Shown: positions 7,498 through 15,120 of the stretch, in pieces
Layout: every line of letters begins with the position of its first letter
Position numbering within the stretch: the stretch's first letter is position 1
Assembly: GCA_029202665.1 (NCBI GenBank)
Contig: CP119326.1
Location: 124,001-188,000, forward strand
From: Candidatus Brevundimonas colombiensis
GTDB lineage: Bacteria; Pseudomonadota; Alphaproteobacteria; Caulobacterales; Caulobacteraceae
Length of the DNA: 64,000 nt
Reading direction: 5' to 3'
Made by a program: the position numbers and the translations under genes
The notes under the pieces: model-generated
The model's database searches: none
Told to the model about the DNA's origin: nothing
What the model saw: the letters and a program-made list of their open reading frames with translations, nothing else

Positions 7498-10484
7498 TGC
7501 GCGCTCTTCTCCTCGCCGCCGCCGTCGCCGCCGCCCCGCTGGTTCAGGCCTCGACCGCCGTCGCCCAGACGGCCCAGGCCACCGCCGATTTCACCGCCCC
7601 GGCCCAGACCTTCGGCCGCGTCTCCTATGACGCCCGCTCCCTGATGATCGACGGCAAGCGCCTGGTCATCTGGTCCAGCGAAATGCACCCCTTCCGCCTG
7701 CCCAGCCCCGAGCTGTGGCGCGATGTGCTGCAGAAGATGAAGGCCAGCGGATTCAACACCGTCGCCTTCTATTTCGACTGGGGCTACCACAGTCCCAAAC
7801 AGGGGGTTTACGACTTCACTGGCATCCGCGACCTGGATCTGTTGCTGAAGATGTCGGAGGAGGAGGGCCTCTATGTCATCGTCCGGCCCGGCCCTTACGC
7901 CAACGCCGAACTGACGCGCGGCGGCTTCCCTGGCTGGCTGGTTAATCAGCGCGCGCCGTCGCGCACGGATTCGCCCGACTATCTGGCCGCCGCCGATGAG
8001 TGGATGACCCACATCAACGGCATCATCGCCCGCCATCAGATCAACGGCGACGGCAAGGGCAACCAAGGCTCGGTCATCCTCTATCAGATCGAGAACGAGC
8101 TGGCGGTCACGACGCCCGCGCACCGGCGCTACATGGACCATCTGTACGCAAAGGCGCGGGCGGACGGCATCAATGTGCCGATCTTCCATAACGACCAGGG
8201 CCGCAACGGCTATTGGGCGCCCGAGAACTCACCCGTCGACAAGGTGGTGCATGGCCCGGTCGATCTCTACGCCTTCGACGGCTATCCGGGCGGCACCTGC
8301 ACGGTCGGCGGCCAGACCACGCGCGGCGCGGCGGCCCCCGACTGGGGCTTCTATGGTCCCGGCGGGGCCAAGGGCGGCGCCTCGGCCTCGCCTTCCACGC
8401 CTGGCTTCATGGCCGAGATCGGCGGCGGCTGGTTCGACTACTGGGGCTCCAACGGCGGCTACGAGTGCAACGCCCGCCAGCGCGGCGAACGGTTCCAGCG
8501 CGTCTTCTATGGCGTGAACCTGGCCAACGGCATTTCGCTGCAGAGCATCTATGTCGGCTTCGGCGGCGCCAGCTGGGGCTGGCTGGCGGCGCCCGTGGTC
8601 TTCACCAGCTACGACTATGGCGCGGCCATTTCGGAGGCGCGCGACCTGCGGCCCAAGGCCGAGGAGATGAAACAGCTGGCGGGCCTGTTGGAGTCGGTTC
8701 CCGATCTGGCCGGCATGATCCCCGCCGGGCCGGTCGATATCTCGTCGCCCAACATCCAAGTCTATCATAACCGCAGCCCGGAGACGGACGCCCGCTTCCT
8801 CTTGGTCACGCACAAGCCGTCGAACGGCCAGAGCCACGACGACTTCACCGTCACCGCCAGCCTGCCCGACGGCCGTTATGTCGTGCCGATGACGCTGAAC
8901 GGGTTCGACGCCAAATGGCTGGTCGCCGGGGTCGATCTGGCGGGACAGCGGCTGGTCTATTCGACGTCCGAGGTTCAGGCGGTCCTGCCGTCGGCGCGCC
9001 AGCCGGTCGTCCTGATGTACGGCCGCAAGGACGAGCCGGGCCAGACGGTGCTGCGCTTCGCCTCGGCCCCGACGGTGACGGTGCTGGAGGGGCAGGTCCG
9101 CTCCGCCTTCGATCCGGCGACCGGCGATCTGAAGCTGGACTACGCCCATCAGGGTCTGGCCCGCGTGAAGATCAGCGGCGGCGGTCGTTCCGACCTGTTG
9201 CTGCTGATCGGAGAAGAAAAGGAGGCCGCGCGCTTCTGGCGTCAGGGCGACGTGCTGGTGCGCGGCCCTGCCCTGCTGCGCCATGCCCGCATCGAACGCG
9301 GCCAGTTGCTTCTGACCGGCGACACCAAGGCCGAGACGCCGCTGGAGCTGTGGTCGTCGGCGTCCGTGCGATCGGTGCGCTGGAACGGCGCGACGGTCGC
9401 CACGCGCGCCACAGCGTCGGGCGGACTGGAGACGCGCGCCGCCCTGCCTGGCCCGGCCGATCTCGCCCTGCCCGCCCTGACGAACTGGCGCGCGGCGCCC
9501 GGATCGCCCGAAGCCAAGCCCGACTTCGACGACCGCGACTGGCAGGCCATCGACAACCGCGCCTACGCCAGCAACACCCTGCGCCCCGACGGTCAGCCGA
9601 ACATGCTGATGGACGCCTATGGCTTCCACGAAGGCGACGTCTGGTATCGCGGCCGGTTCGAAGGCGGGCCGAACGCCCAGACGATAGAGCTGTTCTACGG
9701 CGCGGGCGGCGCCGGGATGCTGCAACTGTTCCTGGACGGCGAACTGGTCGGTCAGGACGAACTGCCCACCGGAATGCCGCGTCCGATCACCACGGGGCTG
9801 GCGCGCTTCACCCTGCCCGCCGCCGCCCGGACGCCGGGACCGCACGTCCTGTCCGTGATGGTGCGCAACAACGGCCATAACTGGAATCTGGACGCCAACG
9901 ACTTCCACAAGGAAGCCCGCGGCCTGGTCTCGGTCTCAGTCGGTCCGCGCGCCGGCCCCGGCTTCTCGGTCCCCATCGCCTGGAAGATTCAGGGTCGTCA
10001 GGGGGGCGAGGACTTCACCGACACCGTGCGCGGCGTCGCCAACAACGGCGGCCTGTTCGGCGAGCGGAACGGCTGGCACCTGCCGCAGTTCGACGACACG
10101 CGCTGGGGCGCCGCCATCGTCGGTCAGGCCCTGCCGCCGGGCGTGACCTGGTATCGCACCAGCTTCGACCTGAACGTGCCCCATGGGCAGGACGCCTCCA
10201 TCGCCCTGGCGTTCGGCGACATCGACAAGCCGCGTTCGGAGACGGCCTATCGCGTCCTGATCTTCGTCAACGGCTGGCACATGGGTCAGTTCATCGCCAA
10301 CGTCGGGCCGCAGCGGGTCTTCACCCTACCGGAAGGCATACTGAACGCGCGCGGCCACAACACCATCGCCCTGGCCGTCTCGACCGACGGGGCGCCGGGC
10401 AATGTGCTGGAGGACGTTCGCCTGATCACCCAGCGCAATGTGCGCGGCGGGGTTCAGACCACGACCGAAGGAGCGCGGCGATGA
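7497..10484 (+). CDS. GH35 beta-galactosidase, exported
   Basis: A 995-residue family 35 glycoside hydrolase. The N-terminus (MRALLLAAAVAAAPLVQAS, then VAQ) is a signal peptide. The catalytic TIM barrel spans about residues 40-400, with acid/base Glu201 in YQIENEL and nucleophile Glu307 in FMAEIGGGWFDYWG. Two C-terminal galactose-binding-like sheets follow (around residues 690-810 and 860-980, with DVWYRGRFEGG and VTWYRTSFDL). GH35 enzymes remove terminal beta-linked galactose; here that would be from galactan or arabinogalactan side chains of RG-I. Start ATG overlaps the rhaM stop (TGATG) and its own stop overlaps the next start (ATGA), so translation is probably coupled. The released galactose could feed the locus at 47-55 kb. 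Confidence 0.9.
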   Translation: MRALLLAAAVAAAPLVQASTAVAQTAQATADFTAPAQTFGRVSYDARSLMIDGKRLVIWSSEMHPFRLPSPELWRDVLQKMKASGFNTVAFYFDWGYHSPKQGVYDFTGIRDLDLLLKMSEEEGLYVIVRPGPYANAELTRGGFPGWLVNQRAPSRTDSPDYLAAADEWMTHINGIIARHQINGDGKGNQGSVILYQIENELAVTTPAHRRYMDHLYAKARADGINVPIFHNDQGRNGYWAPENSPVDKVVHGPVDLYAFDGYPGGTCTVGGQTTRGAAAPDWGFYGPGGAKGGASASPSTPGFMAEIGGGWFDYWGSNGGYECNARQRGERFQRVFYGVNLANGISLQSIYVGFGGASWGWLAAPVVFTSYDYGAAISEARDLRPKAEEMKQLAGLLESVPDLAGMIPAGPVDISSPNIQVYHNRSPETDARFLLVTHKPSNGQSHDDFTVTASLPDGRYVVPMTLNGFDAKWLVAGVDLAGQRLVYSTSEVQAVLPSARQPVVLMYGRKDEPGQTVLRFASAPTVTVLEGQVRSAFDPATGDLKLDYAHQGLARVKISGGGRSDLLLLIGEEKEAARFWRQGDVLVRGPALLRHARIERGQLLLTGDTKAETPLELWSSASVRSVRWNGATVATRATASGGLETRAALPGPADLALPALTNWRAAPGSPEAKPDFDDRDWQAIDNRAYASNTLRPDGQPNMLMDAYGFHEGDVWYRGRFEGGPNAQTIELFYGAGGAGMLQLFLDGELVGQDELPTGMPRPITTGLARFTLPAAARTPGPHVLSVMVRNNGHNWNLDANDFHKEARGLVSVSVGPRAGPGFSVPIAWKIQGRQGGEDFTDTVRGVANNGGLFGERNGWHLPQFDDTRWGAAIVGQALPPGVTWYRTSFDLNVPHGQDASIALAFGDIDKPRSETAYRVLIFVNGWHMGQFIANVGPQRVFTLPEGILNARGHNTIALAVSTDGAPGNVLEDVRLITQRNVRGGVQTTTEGARR

Positions 10485-11467
10485 CCGCACCCCGCCTGCC
10501 GCGTCGGGTCCTGCTGGCGTTAGGAGCGGGCGCAGTCATTGCGCCCGCCGTCGCCCGCGCGCAAACGATGTCTTCGGCCACCCCTGCCGCCTCAGCACCG
10601 TTGGAGGTCCGCCCCCTTTGGCCCGGCGCCGCGCCGGGCGGCGAGGCGGTGACGGTTCAGGAACAGGTCGTCCTGCGCAATCCGAACGGCGATCCCAACG
10701 ACACCGCCTTCGTCCATGTCCGCGATCCCTGGATCATGCTGCGTCGCCCTGCGCGACCCAATGGCGCGGCCATCTTGATGATCCCCGGCGGCGGCTATCA
10801 GCGCGTCGCGGTCAGCAAGGCGGGCGGCGCCATCGACGCGCGTCTGGCAGAGATGGGCTACACCGTCTTCGTCATGGATTACCGCCTGCCCGGCGACGGC
10901 TGGGCCGCCGGTCCCGCCGTCGCCCTTCAGGACGCCCAGCGCGCCATCCGCATCGTCCGCTCGCGCGCGGCGGAACTGGGCTTCGATCCCAACCGCGTCG
11001 CCGTCGCGGGCTTTTCGGCCGGCGGCCATGTGGCGGGGATGCTGACCACGCGGTTCGACAGGGACGCCTATGCACCCGTCGACGCCATCGACCGCCTGTC
11101 GGCCCGACCCGACTTCGCCGGACTGATGTTCCCGGTCGTCACCCTGACCCCGCCCTACGCCCACGGCCCATCGGCCCGCGCGCTGGTGGGCCGCGATCCG
11201 ACCGAGGCCGCCCGCGACGCCTGGTCCATCGAACGCCATGTCCCCGCCGACGGCCCGCCCGTCTTCATCGCCTCGGCCGCCGACGACCGTGTCGTCCCGG
11301 TCGAGAACAGCCTGATGCTGTGGCAGGCGCTGCGGGCGCAGAATGTCGCCACCGAACTGCACGTCTTCGAAAAAGGCGGCCACGGCCTGACCGACCCCGG
11401 CCAATCGGGCCCGCCCGCCTGGGAAAGCCTGTTCGACGCCTTCCTGCAACGCGACCGCCCGACCTAA
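10481..11467 (+). CDS. Exported alpha/beta-hydrolase esterase
   Basis: A 328-residue alpha/beta-hydrolase similar to bacterial acetyl-xylan / sugar esterases. The N-terminus has a twin arginine before a hydrophobic stretch (PRRVLLALGAGAVIA), suggesting Tat or Sec export. The oxyanion region MIPGGGYQ, nucleophile elbow GFSAGGH (Ser179), the Asp in ASAADDRVVP and the His in GGHGLTDPG make a complete triad. It starts within the GH35 stop codon. As last gene of the operon it may deacetylate pectic oligosaccharides, complementing the CE12 enzyme. It is a paralogue of the lipoprotein esterase at 42486. Confidence 0.85.
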   Translation: MTAPRLPRRVLLALGAGAVIAPAVARAQTMSSATPAASAPLEVRPLWPGAAPGGEAVTVQEQVVLRNPNGDPNDTAFVHVRDPWIMLRRPARPNGAAILMIPGGGYQRVAVSKAGGAIDARLAEMGYTVFVMDYRLPGDGWAAGPAVALQDAQRAIRIVRSRAAELGFDPNRVAVAGFSAGGHVAGMLTTRFDRDAYAPVDAIDRLSARPDFAGLMFPVVTLTPPYAHGPSARALVGRDPTEAARDAWSIERHVPADGPPVFIASAADDRVVPVENSLMLWQALRAQNVATELHVFEKGGHGLTDPGQSGPPAWESLFDAFLQRDRPT

Positions 11468-11503
11468 GGCGCGCTGCCGGCGTCGCCGCAAAGGGCTGAT
11501 CGG

Positions 11504-11525
11504 AAATCCGCCATTCGGTGGATTT
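11504..11525. terminator. Hairpin between convergent genes
   Basis: AAATCCGCC-ATTC-GGTGGATTT forms a stem with one mismatch, flanked by A on one side and T on the other. It lies between the convergent esterase and DUF5690 genes and could stop transcription in both directions. Confidence 0.5.
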
Positions 11526-11578
11526 TCACATGACGGCACCGGCTTGACGACGGGTCCTCGGAACCTGACAGCAACCGA

Positions 11579-12913
11579 TCAGTAGCCTTCGTGAGTGGCT
11601 TGACGATCGCGCGCCGCGCCTCCAACCACGACAGGAGGGCTTTCGACGCCGTCGCCTGTTGTCTTCCAAAAATAGAGCGCCGAAGCGCCGAAACAGACGA
11701 CGCCCGCCGCCGATGTCAGCAAGGCCGCGCCCTGGAAAAAGGGGACCCAGTCCAGGTTCGGCGTCGCCAGGCTGCGGTACAGCAACAGGCCCAGACTGCC
11801 GACATAGCCCGAGGCGTCGGCGACATAGATCAGGAACCCGGCATTGGCGACCTGGCCTGTCGTAGCGATCAGCCGGTCGAACAGGACGGCGTTGAACGGG
11901 GTATAGACGATATAGACCCCCGCCCCGGTGCACAGAACCCAGACGAAGGGCGACATCCCGCCGGCCATGAAGGCCAGGGTCGACAGTCCAAGCAACAAGG
12001 CTCCTCCCGCCATCACCAGGTGGATGAGCATCAGGGCCTGATGATTTCGCTTCACCCAGACCAAGCCCGCCATGGCCGCCAGCGACAAGACCGCGACCGG
12101 CACTTCACTGGTCACAAAGACCGCCGCCTGATCGCCATAGCCCAGGGCCTCCCAGATTTCGGCGGCGAAGTTGTCGCGGAAGTCGCGGAAGGCGCTGAAC
12201 AATATATAGGCGACGACCAGCATGATCAGACCCGGCCAATAGGTCGCGAGGAAACGGCGGCGCTGCTGACGATCCATTGGAACCCGGCGGGTGCGCTGGC
12301 GCTCGTCTTCGGCGTCCGGCGCCGGGATTTGCGACAGGCCCAGCACGGCTATCAGCAACAGGGGCGCGAACAGGCCGCCGACCGCCGCAGGCATCCAGAA
12401 CTCATTGACCCCGGCCTGCAGCAGCAGTTTGCCCGCCGCCTTTACCACCCCGGACGACACGATGAAGCTGGCGCACAGGATGGCTCCAAGCACGTCGGAC
12501 ACCCGACGCCCTTCCATATAGCTGAACACCAGACCCCAGATCAGGCCCAGAGGCAGGCCGTTCAGAAACAGGGCGGCGATATTCCACGGGCGCGGAACGA
12601 CGGCGAACAAGACCAGCGCCAGCCAGGACGTGGCGATCAGTCCCAGAATCAAAGCCGCGCGGCGTCCGCGCCCGACCTCGGCGATCAGCTTGACCCCGAT
12701 CCATTTCGACAGGGCGTAACCGACCGCCTGGGCGATCACCAGCACCACCTTGTAGTCGATCTGTCCCGCCCAGTCGGGCAGGTCCGCAAAGGTCGCTGCC
12801 GTGAACGGCTTGCGGAAGGCGTACATCGAGAAATAGGCGGTGAACCCCGCCAGCCCCGCATAGAGGACGAAGGCGGTCGGGCGTAGCCGAGACAGGCGGT
12901 CGCTGAAGGTCAT
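11579..12913 (-). CDS. DUF5690-family MFS membrane protein
   Basis: A polytopic inner-membrane protein of about 444 residues matching the DUF5690 family, a poorly characterised major-facilitator group. The N-terminus has the family pattern TAYFSMYAFRKPF, and GYALSKWIGVK lies in helix 2; about 12 hydrophobic segments follow, with a charged cytoplasmic loop around residues 205-225. The ATG at 12913 is the simplest start; a GTG three codons earlier is possible and no good ribosome site is visible for either. Substrate unknown. It stands alone between the pectin operon and the phospholipase gene. Confidence 0.78.
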   Translation of the reverse strand: MTFSDRLSRLRPTAFVLYAGLAGFTAYFSMYAFRKPFTAATFADLPDWAGQIDYKVVLVIAQAVGYALSKWIGVKLIAEVGRGRRAALILGLIATSWLALVLFAVVPRPWNIAALFLNGLPLGLIWGLVFSYMEGRRVSDVLGAILCASFIVSSGVVKAAGKLLLQAGVNEFWMPAAVGGLFAPLLLIAVLGLSQIPAPDAEDERQRTRRVPMDRQQRRRFLATYWPGLIMLVVAYILFSAFRDFRDNFAAEIWEALGYGDQAAVFVTSEVPVAVLSLAAMAGLVWVKRNHQALMLIHLVMAGGALLLGLSTLAFMAGGMSPFVWVLCTGAGVYIVYTPFNAVLFDRLIATTGQVANAGFLIYVADASGYVGSLGLLLYRSLATPNLDWVPFFQGAALLTSAAGVVCFGASALYFWKTTGDGVESPPVVVGGAARDRQATHEGY

Positions 12914-12993
12914 GCGGGACACGGTTATGAGGAGGATCGTCCAGCCCTAGACGGGGGCCGCGCCGCTTCCGCGACGGTTTTGCGAGGGAGTTG

Positions 12994-14991
12994 TTACAGC
13001 GTATTCCAGACCCGACCGGCGAACTCGCGCCGCGCCCCGTCCCATTCGACCGCCAGATCGAAGCGGCCGTTTGCGTCATATTCAGCGACCGGCAGGCGCG
13101 CCTCGCCCGCGACCGCCGCACTACGCGTTCCCGCCGCCGTCGTCAGCCTGGCGGTCCCCGTCCCGGTCAGGATCAGGGTCGCCGTCCCCTGCCCTTCCTC
13201 CAACCGCGCGCTCAGGGCGTCGCCGGAGCCGAGGATGCGACGATGGAAGCCGTCCGGCCCCATGACCTGCAGGTCGCAGTCGGCCCCGTCCCACACGTCC
13301 TCCAGCCTCTGGCCGCCCTCCACCGTATAGCGGCGCGGACCCGCTTCCAGAGCCTTGCGATCATAGACGTGGAACACCGCCCCGCGCCGTCCGGCGTTGA
13401 CGAAGACCAGTCGGATCCGGCCGCCGGTCACGATGCTCTCCTCGCAGGCCAGGCGGTAGGGAGACGGACAGGCGGGGCGGTCGCCCGGCGCCTGGCTCGG
13501 CAATGACGACGTCTCTGGCGTCGGCGGGGTGGTGCGCCCCTTTAGCGCCGCCGCCCGTTCAGCCTGCGCCCGAACCGACGGCAGGCGCACGGGAACCGCG
13601 TCGCCGCCGCTGAAGTCGAAGCACGAAGTCAGGTCGCCGCAAACGGCCCGTCGCCACGGCGAGATGTTCGGCTCCATTACCCCGAACCGCGTCTCCAGGA
13701 ATCGGATCACCGACGTATGGTCGAACACCTCCGAATTGACCCGCCCGCCCCGGCTCCAGGGCGAGATCGCATACAGGGGCACGCGCGGCCCCAGTCCGTA
13801 GGGCCGGCCGCGATACTCGGCCTTGTCCAGTCGCTCGTCGCCGATGCTCGGAGCCAAGTGGTATTCGCCGGCCAGATCCACGGTCGAGCCGCCCTTCAGC
13901 CCGCCTTGGGCATCGCGCGACGGCGGCGCGGGCGGCGGGACATGGTCGAAGAAGCCGTCGTTCTCGTCGAAGTTGATCAGCAGCACAGTCTTCGCCCAGA
14001 CATCGGGATCGGCGGTCAGGGCGTCGATGACCTGGGCGGTATAGGCCGCGCCCTGGGCCGGGCTGGACGGGCCGGGATGTTCCGAGCCCGCCGCCGTGGC
14101 GATGACATAGGAGACCTGCGGCAGGCGTCCGGTCAGGACGTCGGCCTTCAACCCGTCCAGCGCCCGCGTCGTCAGCGCCCGCTCGACCAGGGCCGGATCG
14201 GATCCGGGCGCCCCTGAGACGGCCTTCTGGAAAGCTTCGAAACCGACCAGGGGATTGTCGGTGAAATTGTCGGCCATGTCCTGATAGATGCGCCAGTCGA
14301 TACCCGCCGCCTGCAGCCGCTCCACATAGGTGGTCCAGCGATAGGGCGCCTCGTGCCCGCCATCGCGCGGCAGGTTGTCGTGGGAGTTGCCGATGCAGGG
14401 TCCGCCCCGCTCGGCCGCTCCGTCATTGGTCCCGGACCACAGCATGACCCGGTTCGGATTGGTCCCGGTCTGCAGCGAACAGAAATAGGCGTCGCACAGG
14501 GTGAAGGCGTCGGCCATGGCGTACTGAAACGGCATGTCGGCCCGTTCGAAATAACCCATCGAATGGGCCTTTTTGGCCTCGGGCCAGGCGCCCATCCGCC
14601 CCTCGTCCCAGGCCGCCTGGGCGTCGGGCCAGCTGTGCGGGGTGCCCTCGACCCGCATATGGGCGAAGGTCTGACGGGTGTTCAACGGGAAGGGCGCCAG
14701 CCAGGCGGGCCCCTCGCCGCGTCCGTCGTGCTGCAACAGCACATCCCGCGTCCGACCATTGATCGTCGGCGCCGGCGCCGGGTGCGGATCGGAGAAGCCG
14801 CGCACCCCGTTCATCGTGCCGAAGTAGTGATCGAACGATCGGTTCTCCTGCATCAGGATGACGACGTGCTCCACATCCTCGATCGTTCCTGTGCGGACGT
14901 GCGGCGCGATGCTCAACGCCCGCGCCAGAGAGGGAAAGGCCGTGGCCACGGTCAGGCCGGCCAGCAGGCCGCGGCGGTCGATCTGGATCAT
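12994..14991 (-). CDS. Tat-exported phosphocholine-type phospholipase C
   Basis: A 665-residue phosphoesterase-family enzyme that cleaves phospholipids to diacylglycerol and a phosphorylated headgroup outside the cytoplasm. The signal DRRGLLAGLTVATAF has the twin-arginine motif. The catalytic start HVVILMQENRSFDHYFG and later LINFDENDGFFDHVPPP are hallmarks of the PF04185 phosphoesterase fold; the C-terminal 200 residues look like the paired DUF756 beta domains of PlcN/PlcH proteins. ATG 14991 follows CCGGAG; an upstream ATG at 15027 would spoil the signal. It lies downstream of a TonB receptor gene, hinting at outer-membrane uptake of phosphate or headgroup products. Confidence 0.9.
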   Translation of the reverse strand: MIQIDRRGLLAGLTVATAFPSLARALSIAPHVRTGTIEDVEHVVILMQENRSFDHYFGTMNGVRGFSDPHPAPAPTINGRTRDVLLQHDGRGEGPAWLAPFPLNTRQTFAHMRVEGTPHSWPDAQAAWDEGRMGAWPEAKKAHSMGYFERADMPFQYAMADAFTLCDAYFCSLQTGTNPNRVMLWSGTNDGAAERGGPCIGNSHDNLPRDGGHEAPYRWTTYVERLQAAGIDWRIYQDMADNFTDNPLVGFEAFQKAVSGAPGSDPALVERALTTRALDGLKADVLTGRLPQVSYVIATAAGSEHPGPSSPAQGAAYTAQVIDALTADPDVWAKTVLLINFDENDGFFDHVPPPAPPSRDAQGGLKGGSTVDLAGEYHLAPSIGDERLDKAEYRGRPYGLGPRVPLYAISPWSRGGRVNSEVFDHTSVIRFLETRFGVMEPNISPWRRAVCGDLTSCFDFSGGDAVPVRLPSVRAQAERAAALKGRTTPPTPETSSLPSQAPGDRPACPSPYRLACEESIVTGGRIRLVFVNAGRRGAVFHVYDRKALEAGPRRYTVEGGQRLEDVWDGADCDLQVMGPDGFHRRILGSGDALSARLEEGQGTATLILTGTGTARLTTAAGTRSAAVAGEARLPVAEYDANGRFDLAVEWDGARREFAGRVWNTL

Positions 14992-15073
14992 GCAGGCGTC
15001 TCCGGTCTCATGTCTCTGAACAGCCATGCCCGACCGCCCCGGGGGATACGGGACGATCGGGACCGGGCCGATG

Positions 15074-15110
15074 TGACGACGGCGAATGTGGGGCAGGTTC
15101 GCCGTCGTCA
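15074..15110. terminator. 13-bp perfect hairpin after TonB receptor gene
   Basis: TGACGACGGCGAA at 15074-15086 is exactly mirrored by TTCGCCGTCGTCA at 15098-15110 with an 11-base loop. It begins 11 bases past the receptor stop codon on the minus strand, before the phospholipase gene. There is no strong U-tract, so it may attenuate rather than fully terminate. Confidence 0.6.
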
Positions 15111-15120
15111 GGCGGACTCT

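Noticed and set aside
8229..9908. 559-codon leftward open frame within the GH35 gene
   Set aside because: The opposite strand encodes a GH35 enzyme with both catalytic Glu residues; the antisense translation has no family features.
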